DNA of 64,000 nucleotides from Phanerochaete sordida (taxonomy: Eukaryota > Basidiomycota > Agaricomycetes > Polyporales > Phanerochaetaceae): positions 62,001-126,000 of the forward strand of contig BPQB01000070.1 of NCBI GenBank assembly GCA_019973155.2. Reading direction: 5' to 3'. The position numbers and the translations under genes were made by a program. Below are positions 10,576-20,966 of the stretch, piece by piece. The notes under the pieces were generated by a model. The model had not been told where the DNA came from, searched no databases, and saw only the letters and a program-made list of their open reading frames with translations. The stretch's first letter is position 1, and each line of letters starts with the position of its first letter.

Positions 10576-12511
10576 ATGCGGACACGAAATCGCAAAGTCC
10601 TGAAGGACGTTACTCCCGGAAACACCCCGCAGTCGAAGCGGTCCGCCAAGGCCTCCGCCATGTTCAAGGACAAGGTGCTTGGGCCCGCCACGGCGCGTAT
10701 TCCTGCGCTCGACCTGACCGCCGTCGACGAGGACGATGAGCTGCCCCAGATTCCGCGTTTGCCCACCCCACACTCGCCCACCATGCCTCGCGCGAGAGTG
10801 GCGAAAAGCGCCAGGCCCACCGAACAGAGCACGCGAGTCACCCGTCCTGTGCGGCCGGTACCGACCCAGGTAGTGCCACTCTCGCCTCTGCCACCGTCGT
10901 CTCCGCCGTCGATGTCCTCCTTCGATGACAACGCAGAGAACCGTCCGCCACCCGAGCCTGAACGCGAGGATGACAACGCCGACGGCGAGAACGATTATCC
11001 TGAAGACGACGACGTCCCCCAGCGGCGGCGGGCTACTGCCGAGGATGAACTGCCGCAAGTACAGGTCGCGCAGTCTTCGTCCTCGGACGATCCATTCGGC
11101 TTCAGCGCACTTGAGCGAAGATTCAGGGTGCAGAGGGAATTGGAACGAGAGCATCGGCGTCGCAGTGCCGGCTTTGCGGTCCCAGTGCCTTCGTCAGCGG
11201 TCAAAGGGAAGGAGGCTGCACGTCTTCCCCGGGTGCCGTTCGGTGTACTCGCCACTGCAGGCTCCACGTCAGCACCAGCACACTCGCGCGCACCTACCCC
11301 CTACCACCCCAGCGATGATCTAGAGGACATGTATCTCGATCCGAACCCCGTCCTGCCAGCGCCGAAGACCGACGACCTCTACGTCCCACAAGAACCCGAA
11401 ATATTGGCCCCTGCTCCCGCACTCGACCCAATCTTGCCGTCCGAGAGTGAGGAGTCGCACGACCCACTCAGCACACCACATCCCCGCCATGTCGCCAACA
11501 TCATCCCGCTAGCATCTCCATTCTCATCGCGAGAAGGCACTCCGTGCGACCGCAGTGTGGCAGAGTCACCTCTGTCAAGCCCGTCACCTGTCAAGCCACT
11601 CACCATCACTCGCGCGCTGCCGACCGCCGGATCCACCACTAAGAAGAAACAGCAGGGCAGGCTTATGGCCGAACGTGCTTTCCCCAGCTCGACCCCAGCT
11701 TCCACGCCACTCCCGTCTGCGAGAAAAGCACCCCTCCCGTCATCGACAGTAAAGTCCGCCCGTCCTATGCCGCCACCCCCAGTGCCGAAAGTGAAGGAGT
11801 CCCAAGTGGAGCCGAAGGCTAGACAGACGCGGAAAGCGAAAGGAAAGACGAAGGCGCAGGAGGTGGAGGACGTGGTGGAAGAGGTGGTGGATCCGATGGC
11901 TGTCACAAGCAACCTTGAGAAGCTCCTACCCAAACGCACGATCCGCCGGCGCGCCATTGGCCCCGCAACAATCGCCGAGACATCCCAGCCGCGGAGCAGG
12001 GGCCGGACGCGCGCCAGAGCGAGCTCGCCGCAAGAGAGCGACGCGGAGAGCGCCAGCAGCAACGAGGACGGTCCGTCGTCACCGCTCGCCATACGCAAGC
12101 GCAAGGCACCCGCGCGCGGCGCGCACGTCGAGCGTCCCGCGAAGCGTATGCGCGTCGAAGTCGTCATCACGCGCCCGCCGCCGCACAAGCGCACCGCCGA
12201 ACACGCCGCCGAGGCAAGTCCCGTGCGCCCACGCGCGAAACCCGCGTCGAGGGCCGCGCCCGCACGCAAGGCGACCCGCGCGAAGGGCAAGGCGAAGGCC
12301 GGCCCGCAGAAGGTCGGCGACGAGGACTCGGTACGTGTCCCTCGTGCGCACGCCCGGGCCTAGGCCGCGCGTGCAAGTCTGCTTATCTTCTGCTCTTTTT
12401 CTGACCCCGCCGTCGTAGGACGAAGCGCGGGCGCGGCTTGCCCGCATTGAATACTTTCGTAATCTAGACGCGAACTATAAGATGGCGCGGGAGAACGTGT
12501 ATGTTGTATGA
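10576..12511 (+). CDS. Basic, largely disordered nuclear-type protein
   Basis: Exons 10576-12330 and 12419-12511 joined across a GTACGT...TAG intron in frame; 615 residues. An in-frame ORF extends further upstream, but the ATG at 10576 was chosen because MRTRNRKVLKDVTPGNTPQS reads like a real N-terminus. Most of the protein is Pro/Ser/Arg/Lys-rich with acidic patches and many short basic clusters (KRKAPARG, PAKRMRVE, ATRAKGKAKAG), suggesting DNA or chromatin association. Exon 2 encodes a short predicted helix ending YKMARENVYVV at the very C-terminus, which looks like the only ordered, conserved part. I do not recognise the family; cohesin or kinetochore accessory factors are possible but unproven. 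Confidence 0.75.
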
Positions 12512-13250
12512 GTACGTAACATAAGTATGGGCGTGTGTGGGCTGGGGGTGTGAGGGAGGTGCGGATGTGTGCTTCGCGGTCCGTGGTCCTGTACAGTTAT
12601 CGTCGAGCTTCCTGCCGGCTTTTTACAGTTACACTCTAACTCCGGAAATTACTCTTCTCCGTGTGCTTTCAGTGTATGTTGCGGAAGACCGCGAGTGCGG
12701 TCCAGAGACTTGCGGCGTTCTGCACTGCGCAGGCAATTGCGACGAGGCTGACCGTCCGGCTGGAGCGCTACGTAGGACGCAAAGGCGCGATGTGTGTGTC
12801 GCACGTACGAGAAGCGTCGACAAAGCCCAGAGCAAATGTCTCTGCTCTGTCCTCCCGATGAACAGCTGGATCTGCAGGCCAAGATGTCACCGAAGTGCTG
12901 GGCAGATTGAGTATGTGTTCCCTCATCGCACACGACGGTATTCACGATTCGGCAGCTTTAGCCCGACGATGGATTATTCCGGAGATGGGATCGATGCGAT
13001 GGGATACAGAGAAGAGTGCAAAGGTATACAGGAAGCAGGATCAGAAGCTAGTGTAACAGTCACAGGTCGGAGAAAGCAAATAATGTGATGCGAGAGGGCG
13101 GGAGGAGTACAGTGGAAGAGGTGCTATGTTATAGTGACAACAACAGGCAGATGGCGAGGAACAAGGCATGGTGATAGAGCAGCGGGATATATCCAGAGAC
13201 AGTGGATGAAACAAGGAGATGTGAAATTGGGAGTGGCAGATATAAAACGC
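12512..13250. other. Intergenic stretch between convergent genes, no supported gene
   Basis: Lies between the 3' ends of a plus-strand and a minus-strand gene. Short ORFs have no recognisable content. Confidence 0.45.
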
Positions 13251-13997
13251 TCAAACGACGGCGAGCCCCATCAGCTCATCCAGAGGGTCGAGCTCCTTGG
13301 GGTCCGTGTCTATGGACTCGACGGCGTACTCATCGCCGTAGACAGCCACCCCGATGCCAAAGGCCGGCACCCCATCGACGTCCTCGACGAGCACCTTCTC
13401 CAGAGCTGCGGCGAACAAATCGGGCAGAAGGTCCGCCGCGATGCTCGACGGCGTGTTCGGGCGGGTGGGCGCGAGGCTCGAGGTGGGGGACCAGTCGAGC
13501 TCGGGGACGTCGTCGTCCTCCATGCTTTCGCTGTCAGAGAGCGAGGACTCGGGCTCGACGTCGGGGAGGCTGATGGTCGTGCAGACGGCGTGCGAGGGCG
13601 GGGAGGTCGGCGGGACGGTGTCGTCGATGGCAGCGGTGAAGTCGGCCCACATATCCAGAGGGCCGGTCTGCTTGTCGCGGGGAGTTGTAGAACTAGCGCG
13701 CTTCTCTTCGCGGCGAGCGACGCCGATGGTGTGGGTACTCATGGCCTTGAAGGGCCTGTAGGCCTCCGAGGGGTATGGGGAGGGCGCCATATCGGGGCAG
13801 GCGAGGAGAAGGGGGGCGTAATAGGCGTGTAGCCGTGCGATTTCGTCATACGCAGCGTACTGTGCCGAGGTTGCGTTAGTGTCTATCAGCTGCTCGCGAG
13901 CAGTCGTCCGTACCGGGTCCACAGGAGATCCAGCGTTGAGTCGGTCTATGTTGGAGTGGCGGCGGCTAGAAGGGGCGGAGGTGGAGGAAGACGACAT
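13251..13997 (-). CDS. Small acidic hypothetical protein
   Basis: Single open frame. The ATG at 13997 (MSSSSTSAPSSRRHSN) gives 248 residues; an in-frame ATG at 14048 would give 265. Ser/Pro/Asp-rich with an acidic stretch (LSDSESMEDDDVPELDW) and a C-terminal hydrophobic/acidic half (LLPDLFAAALEKVLVEDVD) ending DPLDELMGLAVV. No known domain, signal peptide or membrane segment. The frame shows good coding character. It is transcribed divergently from the GEP4-type gene. Confidence 0.6.
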   Translation of the reverse strand: MSSSSTSAPSSRRHSNIDRLNAGSPVDPVRTTAREQLIDTNATSAQYAAYDEIARLHAYYAPLLLACPDMAPSPYPSEAYRPFKAMSTHTIGVARREEKRASSTTPRDKQTGPLDMWADFTAAIDDTVPPTSPPSHAVCTTISLPDVEPESSLSDSESMEDDDVPELDWSPTSSLAPTRPNTPSSIAADLLPDLFAAALEKVLVEDVDGVPAFGIGVAVYGDEYAVESIDTDPKELDPLDELMGLAVV

Positions 13998-14391
13998 GTT
14001 GAGAGGAGGATCGTTGCTAAGGCTTCCAAGTAAACCAACATTTCGCATCCAATTTAGACACTAGACCACTGCAGTGTTGTAAATTGGGTACTCACTGATG
14101 AACGACGGTGGTTACGAGTAAGTGACGGTAGGAGCTGGCAAATAGGAGGCGGTGATTGGGGTGAGGAAGAGACAGAGACGTGCACTGGGTGGTCGACGTG
14201 GTGGTGGACAGAAGAGTTCGGGGAGGGATAGTCGGGGGATGAAATACTTGGGTCCTGGGAACATTCTTGCTTCCCATATGTGGATGGCGGAGTTTCTACT
14301 GAAGCTTCGAATAGACGCCAGAAAGCACCCCGCTCCCGAGCCTCGGGTGTGCTCGACGTCCTCCAGAGTCCATCCCGAGGCTGGGCCCGCG

Positions 14392-15464
14392 ATGCCTTTC
14401 AACCTCCCAGGCACTCTCGTTCCTCTGCACCTCATCTTCAGCCCACGCCTGGTGGTTCCTTCACTTGTTGTCAGAGGTCAGTCTATCGTCCAGAAGGCAT
14501 CGGCGCGGACAGGACTGAGTACCGTTCACAGGAAGATATTCGCCAGCTTGATTTCTATGAGCTGCGGAAGGCAGGGTACCGGGGTGCTGTGTTTGACAAG
14601 GATAACTGCTTGGTACGTCGTGTCATCATTAGCTGTGCGAGCTTCCATTGAATTACCGTCCAGACAGCACCTCACAGAGACCAACTTGTACCGGAGCTAA
14701 CGGTATGTACGCGTTTTGACCATGTAGGAACCCCGTGCCCTAAAACGTATGCGCTCAGGACGCGTGGTGCGAATGTCGTGAAGCTTTCGGAGAAGGGAAC
14801 GTCCTCATCGTGAGCAACTCCGCGGGAACGCGTGTCGATCCCGGCGAGATCCAGGTCCGTAGCACGCCCATCGTTCCACACACCCTGCCTAACGTAGCGT
14901 CTCCAGGCTGAATCCGTCACCTTCCATCTCAAAACTCCTGTGCTCCGGCACAGCGTCTTCAAGCCGTCGTACTCGTGCATCTCCTCCATCCGAAAATACT
15001 TCTCGTCCCTTCCCGAACCCATACGCGACGATGAACTCCTCGTGGTCGGCGACCGAATATTCACGGATATCGTGATGGCGAACCGTATGGCGAGGCGACG
15101 CGCCGTACCAGCTCCCGATACCGCTCGCCCTTCTGGAGCCGGAAAGCTATCAGAGAAGACGCACGAGAGCAATGCAACCGCACCAACCGAACCTCCCGAG
15201 TCCCTTCGCACACCGAGTCCTCGCACAGGTCCTCTTTCGATATGGACCAACGGCGTCTGGCAACGTGAAGCAGCAGCCATGCGATTCCTGGAGAAGTCGT
15301 TCATGGAAGGCGTCCGCCGATATGTCGTAGCGGACAACGGCGTTGAGGTGAAGGGTGGCGATGTCAGCAAGTTCGTCCGACCAGACCCCATCCCCGACGA
15401 GCCGCCGAAGGCGGAACGCGTGTCGCTGGTGAAAAGACTTTGGAGCAGGGTACGACGCTCGTAG
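14392..15464 (+). CDS. GEP4: Phosphatidylglycerophosphate phosphatase, GEP4/YqeG type
   Basis: HAD-family phosphatase that converts phosphatidylglycerophosphate to phosphatidylglycerol in mitochondrial cardiolipin synthesis. Five exons: 14392-14476, 14536-14612, 14664-14702, 14759-14854 and 14907-15464; phases agree and give 284 residues. The N-terminus (MPFNLPGTLVPLHLIFSPRL) and VRDIRQLDF match the family. HAD motif I is VFDKDNCL (nucleophile Asp, second Asp two residues on), motif II is LIVSNSAG, and motif III/IV is VVGDRIFTDIVMANRM, with GDRxxTD intact. A family-atypical Pro/Ser-rich insertion of about 40 residues separates the TDIVMANRM helix from the C-terminal LSIWTNGVWQREA segment. The first intron acceptor (..CAGGAAG) was chosen because only it keeps the frame. 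Confidence 0.9.
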
Positions 15465-16301
15465 ATGGTAATATGTGCAGCTGTTCGTGATATCGTGAGT
15501 ATTTCAACTCTCTCGGTCTGACGAGGGGCTGACATGGCACAGTCGTAATATTATAGATGTTCATTGCAACCCCCTCTCCTCTACTGTCTTCCTACACATG
15601 GACAGAGTCCATGCGTGCATTGCTTTGACCCCGTGCCAAGTCAACGAGCCGAATGCAAAGCGTACGCATCAGAATGTACTCCCGGGCTACCCTTCGTTGG
15701 TCCGCTAACACCGTTAGCGGTCGCCCACTTTCCGAAGGTTGTGCGCGTGCCTCTGGAAGCCGCCACTATCGCATTCATGGAGCAGGCGCCTTGGGTTTCT
15801 AGTTAAGAATCCTGACTAGTCCGCAAGGATGCCAACTGAATCTCTCGTGTCAGTTGGCACTGAGGGCTGCTCAGGAACGCAGCAATTGCCATTTCCAGAG
15901 GCGATGCCCTATGATGGCCTGATGCTTGGGGTGATGCGTGTCGTCGTCGACCTTACCCCAAACCACTGCGATCGCCCTAACGTCCTTCGCATAACTCAGG
16001 TTGATTTCACGCCCACTTTCAGTGTGAGTACGGCACAGACCACTTCTGACTATCCACATGTGCAGTCACAGGCTTACGTTCTGGTCTTGTTCAAGTCTCG
16101 GTAGCACAGTTCAGGCCTCAGCCTCGCAGATAGCACCGGCGGCACCGGCACCCGAACCACGACCACTATACTATCTGGCGACACAAGCGACACTGCGGTA
16201 CCGTGAGTGAAAATTTCGAAATGGCTCGGTAGTGCGGTCATAGTGATCTTCCATCGCCAGACGTCCTACCAGCATCCGTCATCCCTTCCGAGGCGGTTGC
16301 C
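15465..16301. other. Intergenic stretch, no supported gene
   Basis: Contains a few ORFs under 100 codons without family motifs. The last 100 bases should include the promoter of the F-box gene starting at 16302. Confidence 0.45.
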
Positions 16302-17216
16302 ATGAAAGCAGTCTCCGGAGCAGACATCCCTGCGGAGCTCCTCAGGCCTATCATCGTCTATGCATGCGCGAAACCTACGACAAGCTTGCAGATGCAGCGA
16401 TTTTCCGCCGTCTGTCGCTACTGGGCAAGCATCATCCGGCCTATCATGCTGGGCAATCTGACGCTGGAGCTGAAGACTCGTGCTTCCGTCGACCGCCTGT
16501 TCTCCGTCCTAGACGCTCCGAGCTGTATTCCCCCGAGCTTCTACGCGTGTATGGAGAAAGAAAGGGGTTGCGTTCTCACCGCCATGCACAAGGGGACATG
16601 GTCCGGCGTCTGGATACGCCTACACTCTCCGCGTCTGCCCGTGACGCGTAGATGCGTGCTCGACGATGTATCAATCCCTCCCCGGCTCGCCACCAAACAC
16701 TCGAAGGCCGGCTATGCGCCACGCTCGTGGTATGTCGGGCTCCCGCGCACGCTTCCGCACGGGACCATACGCTTCACTTCGCTATCACTGTGCCGCCTCC
16801 GCTTCAAGCGCATTGCAGACGTTATAGTGCTCATAGACGAGGTTGCCGGGCTCCAGGAGCTTTCCTGCTCCCGTCTCTATTTCGACGATCATCATTTTCC
16901 AGAGCTCCCGACCCGCATTCGGCAGAGACGTGACTCGTCATGCGGCACACGGTGCGATGTAGCAGACTGCGGGTCATCCGAGATCAACCTCTTTCTCCTC
17001 CACAGTATCGTATTCTGCAGCAGTAGCTTCGGGGCCCCAGGCTACGTTCTAGGAATCGGGACATGGTATAAAACACTGACCGTGCTCTCTTCCCTCCTGC
17101 CACTGGAAAGCGCGCACATGTTCACCGTATTTCGATACAAGTCTTCGGAGGTCCAGACTCTGCTTTTTGCCCTGCCGGGCTACGACTTGAAGCTGCGTTA
17201 CGATCTTCCAGACCCG

Positions 17217-17443
17217 TGTCAGAAATCGGGGTCGCGCGGTGCGAGGGACGTCGGCTGAGGAGCAAACGCGCTAGCGTTCGCTATCGATTTCCGGGTCCCT
17301 ATATACGCTACAGGGTGTCTCGGGGACGCGTGCGGGCCGTAGTTACATCGAGTCTCGGTACATACGGTCGAAATAAATACGAAGAAACAAATACCGCGAG
17401 GGCGCGGTGAGTCCGAGCTCGAAACAGTCCAGGAAAATTAACA
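17217..17443 (+). repeat. Left LTR of the miniature element
   Basis: TATATA at 17300-17305 and AATAAA at 17372-17377 sit in the order expected for a U3 promoter and polyadenylation signal. Every base I compared matches the right copy. Confidence 0.9.
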
Positions 17444-18236
17444 CACCCCCGCGAGCGAAGGACGAAACAGCGCGGGAGCTTACAAATGCACCCCCGTAAG
17501 CTACGAAACCTGTGGGACTTCAACGGGGTTACTCGACGCGACGGGGAGTGGGGACAACGTTGTGTACGCCTCGGCGGCGATGCGGGCAATGCGGGCGGCG
17601 GCGCGGGCGATGATAGCGTTTGCGACGGCGGTGCGAGACTTCGCGCGGCTCGGTGGGTCTCGCGCGGGCGTAGCGGGCGATGCGCGCGTGGTTCGGGTAC
17701 GTGTCTCGGGTGCGCTTGCGGATTCGACGGGCGGCGCGACGGCGACGACGGCAAACTCCTCGTGATTCTTCTTCGGCAGTGGGGGCGGCGGCGACGGCTC
17801 GGCGTGGTACAACGACGATGGCGGCGGTCACGGTGTGCGCGGCTTCGGCCCCGGCGGCGGTGTGCACGGCTTCGGCCCCGGCGGCGATGTGCTTCGACGA
17901 CGACGACGGCGGCGGTCCCGGCTTCGGCCCCGGTGGCAAACTCGACGACGGTGCTGGCTTCGGCCCCAACGGGCGGATACGACGACGGCGGCGACGGTCC
18001 CGGCTTCGGCCCCGGTGGCGGATACGACGACGGTGCTGGCTTCGGCCCCAGCGCGGGCGGTTACGACGACAACGGCGGCGGCGGCGGCGGTTCTGGTTTC
18101 GGCCCCGGCGGGCAATTACGGCGGCATCGACGACGGCGACGGGCGCGGCGGCGGCGGGCGTCGAGGACCCGGCGGGCGACGAGGGGTACGATGCGAGTGA
18201 CGACGACGACGAGGGCGACAGGGAGTAGCGCGTTTG
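17444..18236 (+). other. LTR-element interior with glycine/aspartate tandem repeats
   Basis: The first third is an open frame that starts directly after an in-frame TAA at the end of the left LTR and reads ...GLLDATGSGDNVVYASAAMR before stopping at 17763-17765. The rest (about 17840-18110) carries seven imperfect copies of a unit centred on GGCTTCGGCCCC, which in one frame gives GGYDDGxGFGPxGG repeats. The repeat register shifts frame between units, so a single long intact host protein is not encoded. It looks like a captured and decayed fragment of a glycine-rich gene. No retroviral-type domain is present. Confidence 0.6.
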
Positions 18237-18463
18237 TGTCAGAAATCGGGGTCGCGCGGTGCGAGGGACGTCGGCTGAGGAGCAAACGCGCTAGCGTTCG
18301 CTATCGATTTCCGGGTCCCTATATACGCTACAGGGTGTCTCGGGGACGCGTGCGGGCCGTAGTTACATCGAGTCTCGGTACATACGGTCGAAATAAATAC
18401 GAAGAAACAAATACCGCGAGGGCGCGGTGAGTCCGAGCTCGAAACAGTCCAGGAAAATTAACA
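18237..18463 (+). repeat. Right LTR of the miniature element
   Basis: Identical copy of the left LTR, offset by 1,020 bp. It is followed at once by the second ACCCG target-site copy and then by F-box gene sequence. Confidence 0.9.
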
Positions 18464-18987
18464 ACCCGGCCTTCAGCTTTAACCAACCCGGGACACGGAC
18501 CGTCAAGGCACTGGAGCTGGTATACACCTCAGATCATGATTATCGAGCGGTCACGACCGACTGGAGCTCCTTTTGCGCTGCCGTCCTCGATCTCCGGCCT
18601 ATCCAGGCCACCCAACTTCTTGTACCGCGATACCCTGACCGGCATGACGTCTCCGAGGAGGTCTTCCCGTTCTTCATCCGCGCTGTCGCGCAGTCTCCCG
18701 GCGCCCTCGCCGACTTGTACCGCGCGGGGCACTTGCAGGTCTTTTACGATCGCATCCTGAACATACGTTCGATCCACTCACCAAAGCTATATCGCGTCGA
18801 CGGAGAGCCCGTCATACTCGATCCAACGGAGCGTTTCAAGCTGTTTTGTGCTCTGCTCGGATTGACTGGGGAGGCTCTCGATGATGCACAGGGGGAGTTT
18901 TTGCGGAGCCGCAGCGGGGGTTTAAACCTACCACGGGTTCGCGTGCTGCCTACGACAGCGCAGCATGCCTGTGGAAGGGAAACATGA

Positions 18988-19288
18988 ATTGGCAGCAGGA
19001 ACTCGAAGACCTCATTTATATTGCCTTTTGAATTTCGTGCCTGCGCACAAATGCGGCAGTCCCAATACCCAGAGGTGACGTGCCGACGCCCCGCGATGAT
19101 CAGCAACTTTTGGGGGGACGCGCGTCGCCGACGATTCTTCGACTCTGTCCCAAACAACCACGACCGCCGCCGCCAACGTCCTTTTTTGCAGAGCTCAGGT
19201 CGTACAATCGCATTCAGTCACTGCGTGAGTGCGCTGTAGACCGTATCCAATGGCGAATGCTCACATAGTCGTCCAGCGGTGCCCAACG
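18988..19288. other. Short intergenic stretch between F-box genes
   Basis: About 300 bp with no gene. Includes the promoter of the F-box gene that starts at 19289. Confidence 0.5.
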
Positions 19289-20770
19289 ATGCCGACAATT
19301 GAGAACATTTCACCAGATATCCTTGCCCGCATATTCGCCATCCTTGCAAAAGATGCACAAGACGCCTCTGTCGAGTGGCTCTTACAACCCAGAGAAGAAT
19401 CCCATTGGCGGCCCAATTGGACGCGCGATATCGGTGCTCCTCCCTCGTACTCTTGGCTGCGCGAGCCCCGTGCTCCTTCCCCGTACTCGTGGATCTGCGT
19501 AACGCACGTCTGCCGCTCGTGGCGTGTTGCCGCCCTTGGCTGCCCTTCGCTCTGGGCGCATATATGCGTCTTCAGAGAGGACCGCACAAAGGAGATGGTC
19601 AGGCGGGCCAGGAAGCAGCCTCTGACGATAACGATCTCCCCGCACTGGCGCGCGCAGGATGTTCCAGAATACTACCGCAAGGCTTCCTTGACGAGCCTTG
19701 TCAAGCTGCTAGACACACACACTCGTCCGATCAACGCTGTCGTCATACCCTGGCACGACTTGACCCTCAGCGCCGTACCGAAATTCGCATCAAGCCTGCG
19801 CACGCTCATCCTGACTGGTCGCCCCTGCCCAATGCCTCAACATCCCGCGTGGTCGCTCCCTTGCCTCGAAGAGCTCCGTCTCTCGTTCTCGCCGCCGTCT
19901 GCGCTTTCGACTCTGCTATTCCCTCCTACGCTGCGAAAACTTGTGCTGTCTCCAACTGGCCCTCTTCAACCGAATGGCCCGACCGACAGCATCGACAACG
20001 AAAGTCTTGTCGAAATTCTTCTTCGTCTCCCGCTACTCGTATACCTCGATGTCTCCGTGGTCGACCCATCACTGCGGGGTATGGAGCCACTGCCTGACGT
20101 ATTGCTGCCATCCCTTCAAATGCTTCGCATTAGAGGCGAGCTCAGGTCCCGCGCTCGCCTCTTCTGTGCCCTCTGGTTGCCGCCGAGTGTTTGCATAGAT
20201 ATGCCCTTTGCCTCTTTAGAGAAACCCCCTCATGGGCTCGACTCTCGAAACAAGACCAAGTCTGTAAACAAGATCTCCCCCACTCTGGATCTCATAGCGT
20301 CGGCGGCATGTGGACGTGGAACAAGCTCACCGCTCCCGCCGATCTTGACACTGAAGATCACCCGTGACGACTACGGTATTCAAGTTGACGGGTGGAGGAA
20401 AGTGCAAGAGCATTCGCATCGCGACACGAGCCCCGACGTACGCATTCATATCCGCATGGACTGCGACGGAGAAGACGCCGCCATTCTACTCTCTGTCCTG
20501 CCGCTTCAACATCTGGAAGTGCTCAATATAACTGGACCCTTCGATTCTTTTGACGTGAATGACGATGAAATGCCGCCGCTGAAACGCCTCGCGAGCTTGA
20601 CAACGCTACGCGTGCTTACCCTAGCCGACTGCGGTCCAGAAGAAGCGATGGACCTGCTGGATATTACGACCGCAGTGGTGGGTTGTGGGAGTGGAGTTCT
20701 GGCTGCCGGGGGAAGGACGGACGTTCCTGTTACCCTCACGTACGTGCCTCTCCATCCCATGCCTCCATAA
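19289..20770 (+). CDS. F-box protein with leucine-rich body
   Basis: Putative SCF substrate adaptor. The start MPTIENISPDILARIFAILA is the F-box beginning, and the second half of the box, WICVTHVCRSWRVAALGCP followed by LWAHI, lies about 65 residues on, separated by an inserted segment that contains a near-duplicate (PPSYSWLREPRAPSPYSW). The remainder has irregular leucine-rich segments (LTLSAVPKFASSLRTLIL, LPCLEELRLSFS, LPLLVYLDVSVVD). The ATG at 19289 was chosen over the upstream one at 19229 because it begins right before the F-box. The single-exon model gives 493 residues. A second open stretch at about 20801-20966 (RLVDICTRYRDAGQTKRIFF, YVEALRRFVG) has the typical C-terminal look of this family, so the true 3' end may be spliced; the donor is unclear. 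Confidence 0.8.
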   Translation: MPTIENISPDILARIFAILAKDAQDASVEWLLQPREESHWRPNWTRDIGAPPSYSWLREPRAPSPYSWICVTHVCRSWRVAALGCPSLWAHICVFREDRTKEMVRRARKQPLTITISPHWRAQDVPEYYRKASLTSLVKLLDTHTRPINAVVIPWHDLTLSAVPKFASSLRTLILTGRPCPMPQHPAWSLPCLEELRLSFSPPSALSTLLFPPTLRKLVLSPTGPLQPNGPTDSIDNESLVEILLRLPLLVYLDVSVVDPSLRGMEPLPDVLLPSLQMLRIRGELRSRARLFCALWLPPSVCIDMPFASLEKPPHGLDSRNKTKSVNKISPTLDLIASAACGRGTSSPLPPILTLKITRDDYGIQVDGWRKVQEHSHRDTSPDVRIHIRMDCDGEDAAILLSVLPLQHLEVLNITGPFDSFDVNDDEMPPLKRLASLTTLRVLTLADCGPEEAMDLLDITTAVVGCGSGVLAAGGRTDVPVTLTYVPLHPMPP

Positions 20771-20966
20771 CTCATGTTCTTTCATCTTGTCATCGCCAGA
20801 ATATAAAGGCACGGCCACACGGCTGGTAGACATATGCACTCGGTATCGCGATGCTGGGCAGACGAAGCGCATTTTCTTCGATTCCGACGATCCCTCTCGG
20901 AACGGCTATGTCGAAGCGCTTCGTCGGTTCGTTGGTAGGCACAGCAATGACGTTCCTGCCTTGTGA

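Larger units (their letters stand above)
17217..18463 (+). mobile_element. Non-autonomous miniature LTR retrotransposon (TRIM-like) inside an F-box gene
   Basis: Two identical 227-bp direct repeats flank a 793-bp interior. The repeats begin TGTCAG and end TTAACA (TG...CA), and the element is bordered by a 5-bp direct duplication ACCCG at 17212-17216 and 18464-18468. These are the marks of LTR retrotransposon integration. There is no gag, protease, integrase or reverse transcriptase in the interior, so it must have moved with enzymes supplied in trans. I could not identify a tRNA primer-binding site after the left LTR (the interior starts CACCCCCGCG), and only a weak purine-rich stretch precedes the right LTR. 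Identical LTRs indicate a very recent insertion. Confidence 0.9.
16302..18987 (+). pseudogene. F-box-type gene disrupted by a miniature LTR element
   Basis: Upstream part 16302-17216 encodes an F-box-like start (DIPAELLRPIIVYA, then FSAVCRYWASIIRPIMLGNL) and a diverged body ending YDLKLRYDLPDP. The frame is then interrupted by the LTR element. Downstream, 18464-18987 continues with AFSFNQPGTRTVKALELVY through FPFFIRAVAQSPGALADLY and LFCALLGLTGEALDD to a stop. If the element and one copy of the 5-bp target duplication are ignored, the two halves are in the same frame with no stop between them, so the host gene was intact until insertion. Read-through from the 5' half enters the LTR and soon stops (17256-17258). 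F-box proteins act as SCF ubiquitin-ligase substrate adaptors; the substrate here is unknown. Confidence 0.8.

Noticed and set aside
17486..18430. 314-codon ORF through the LTR element into the right LTR
   Set aside because: The repeat register changes frame within it, so it does not represent a single conserved protein; it stays open mainly because of GC richness.
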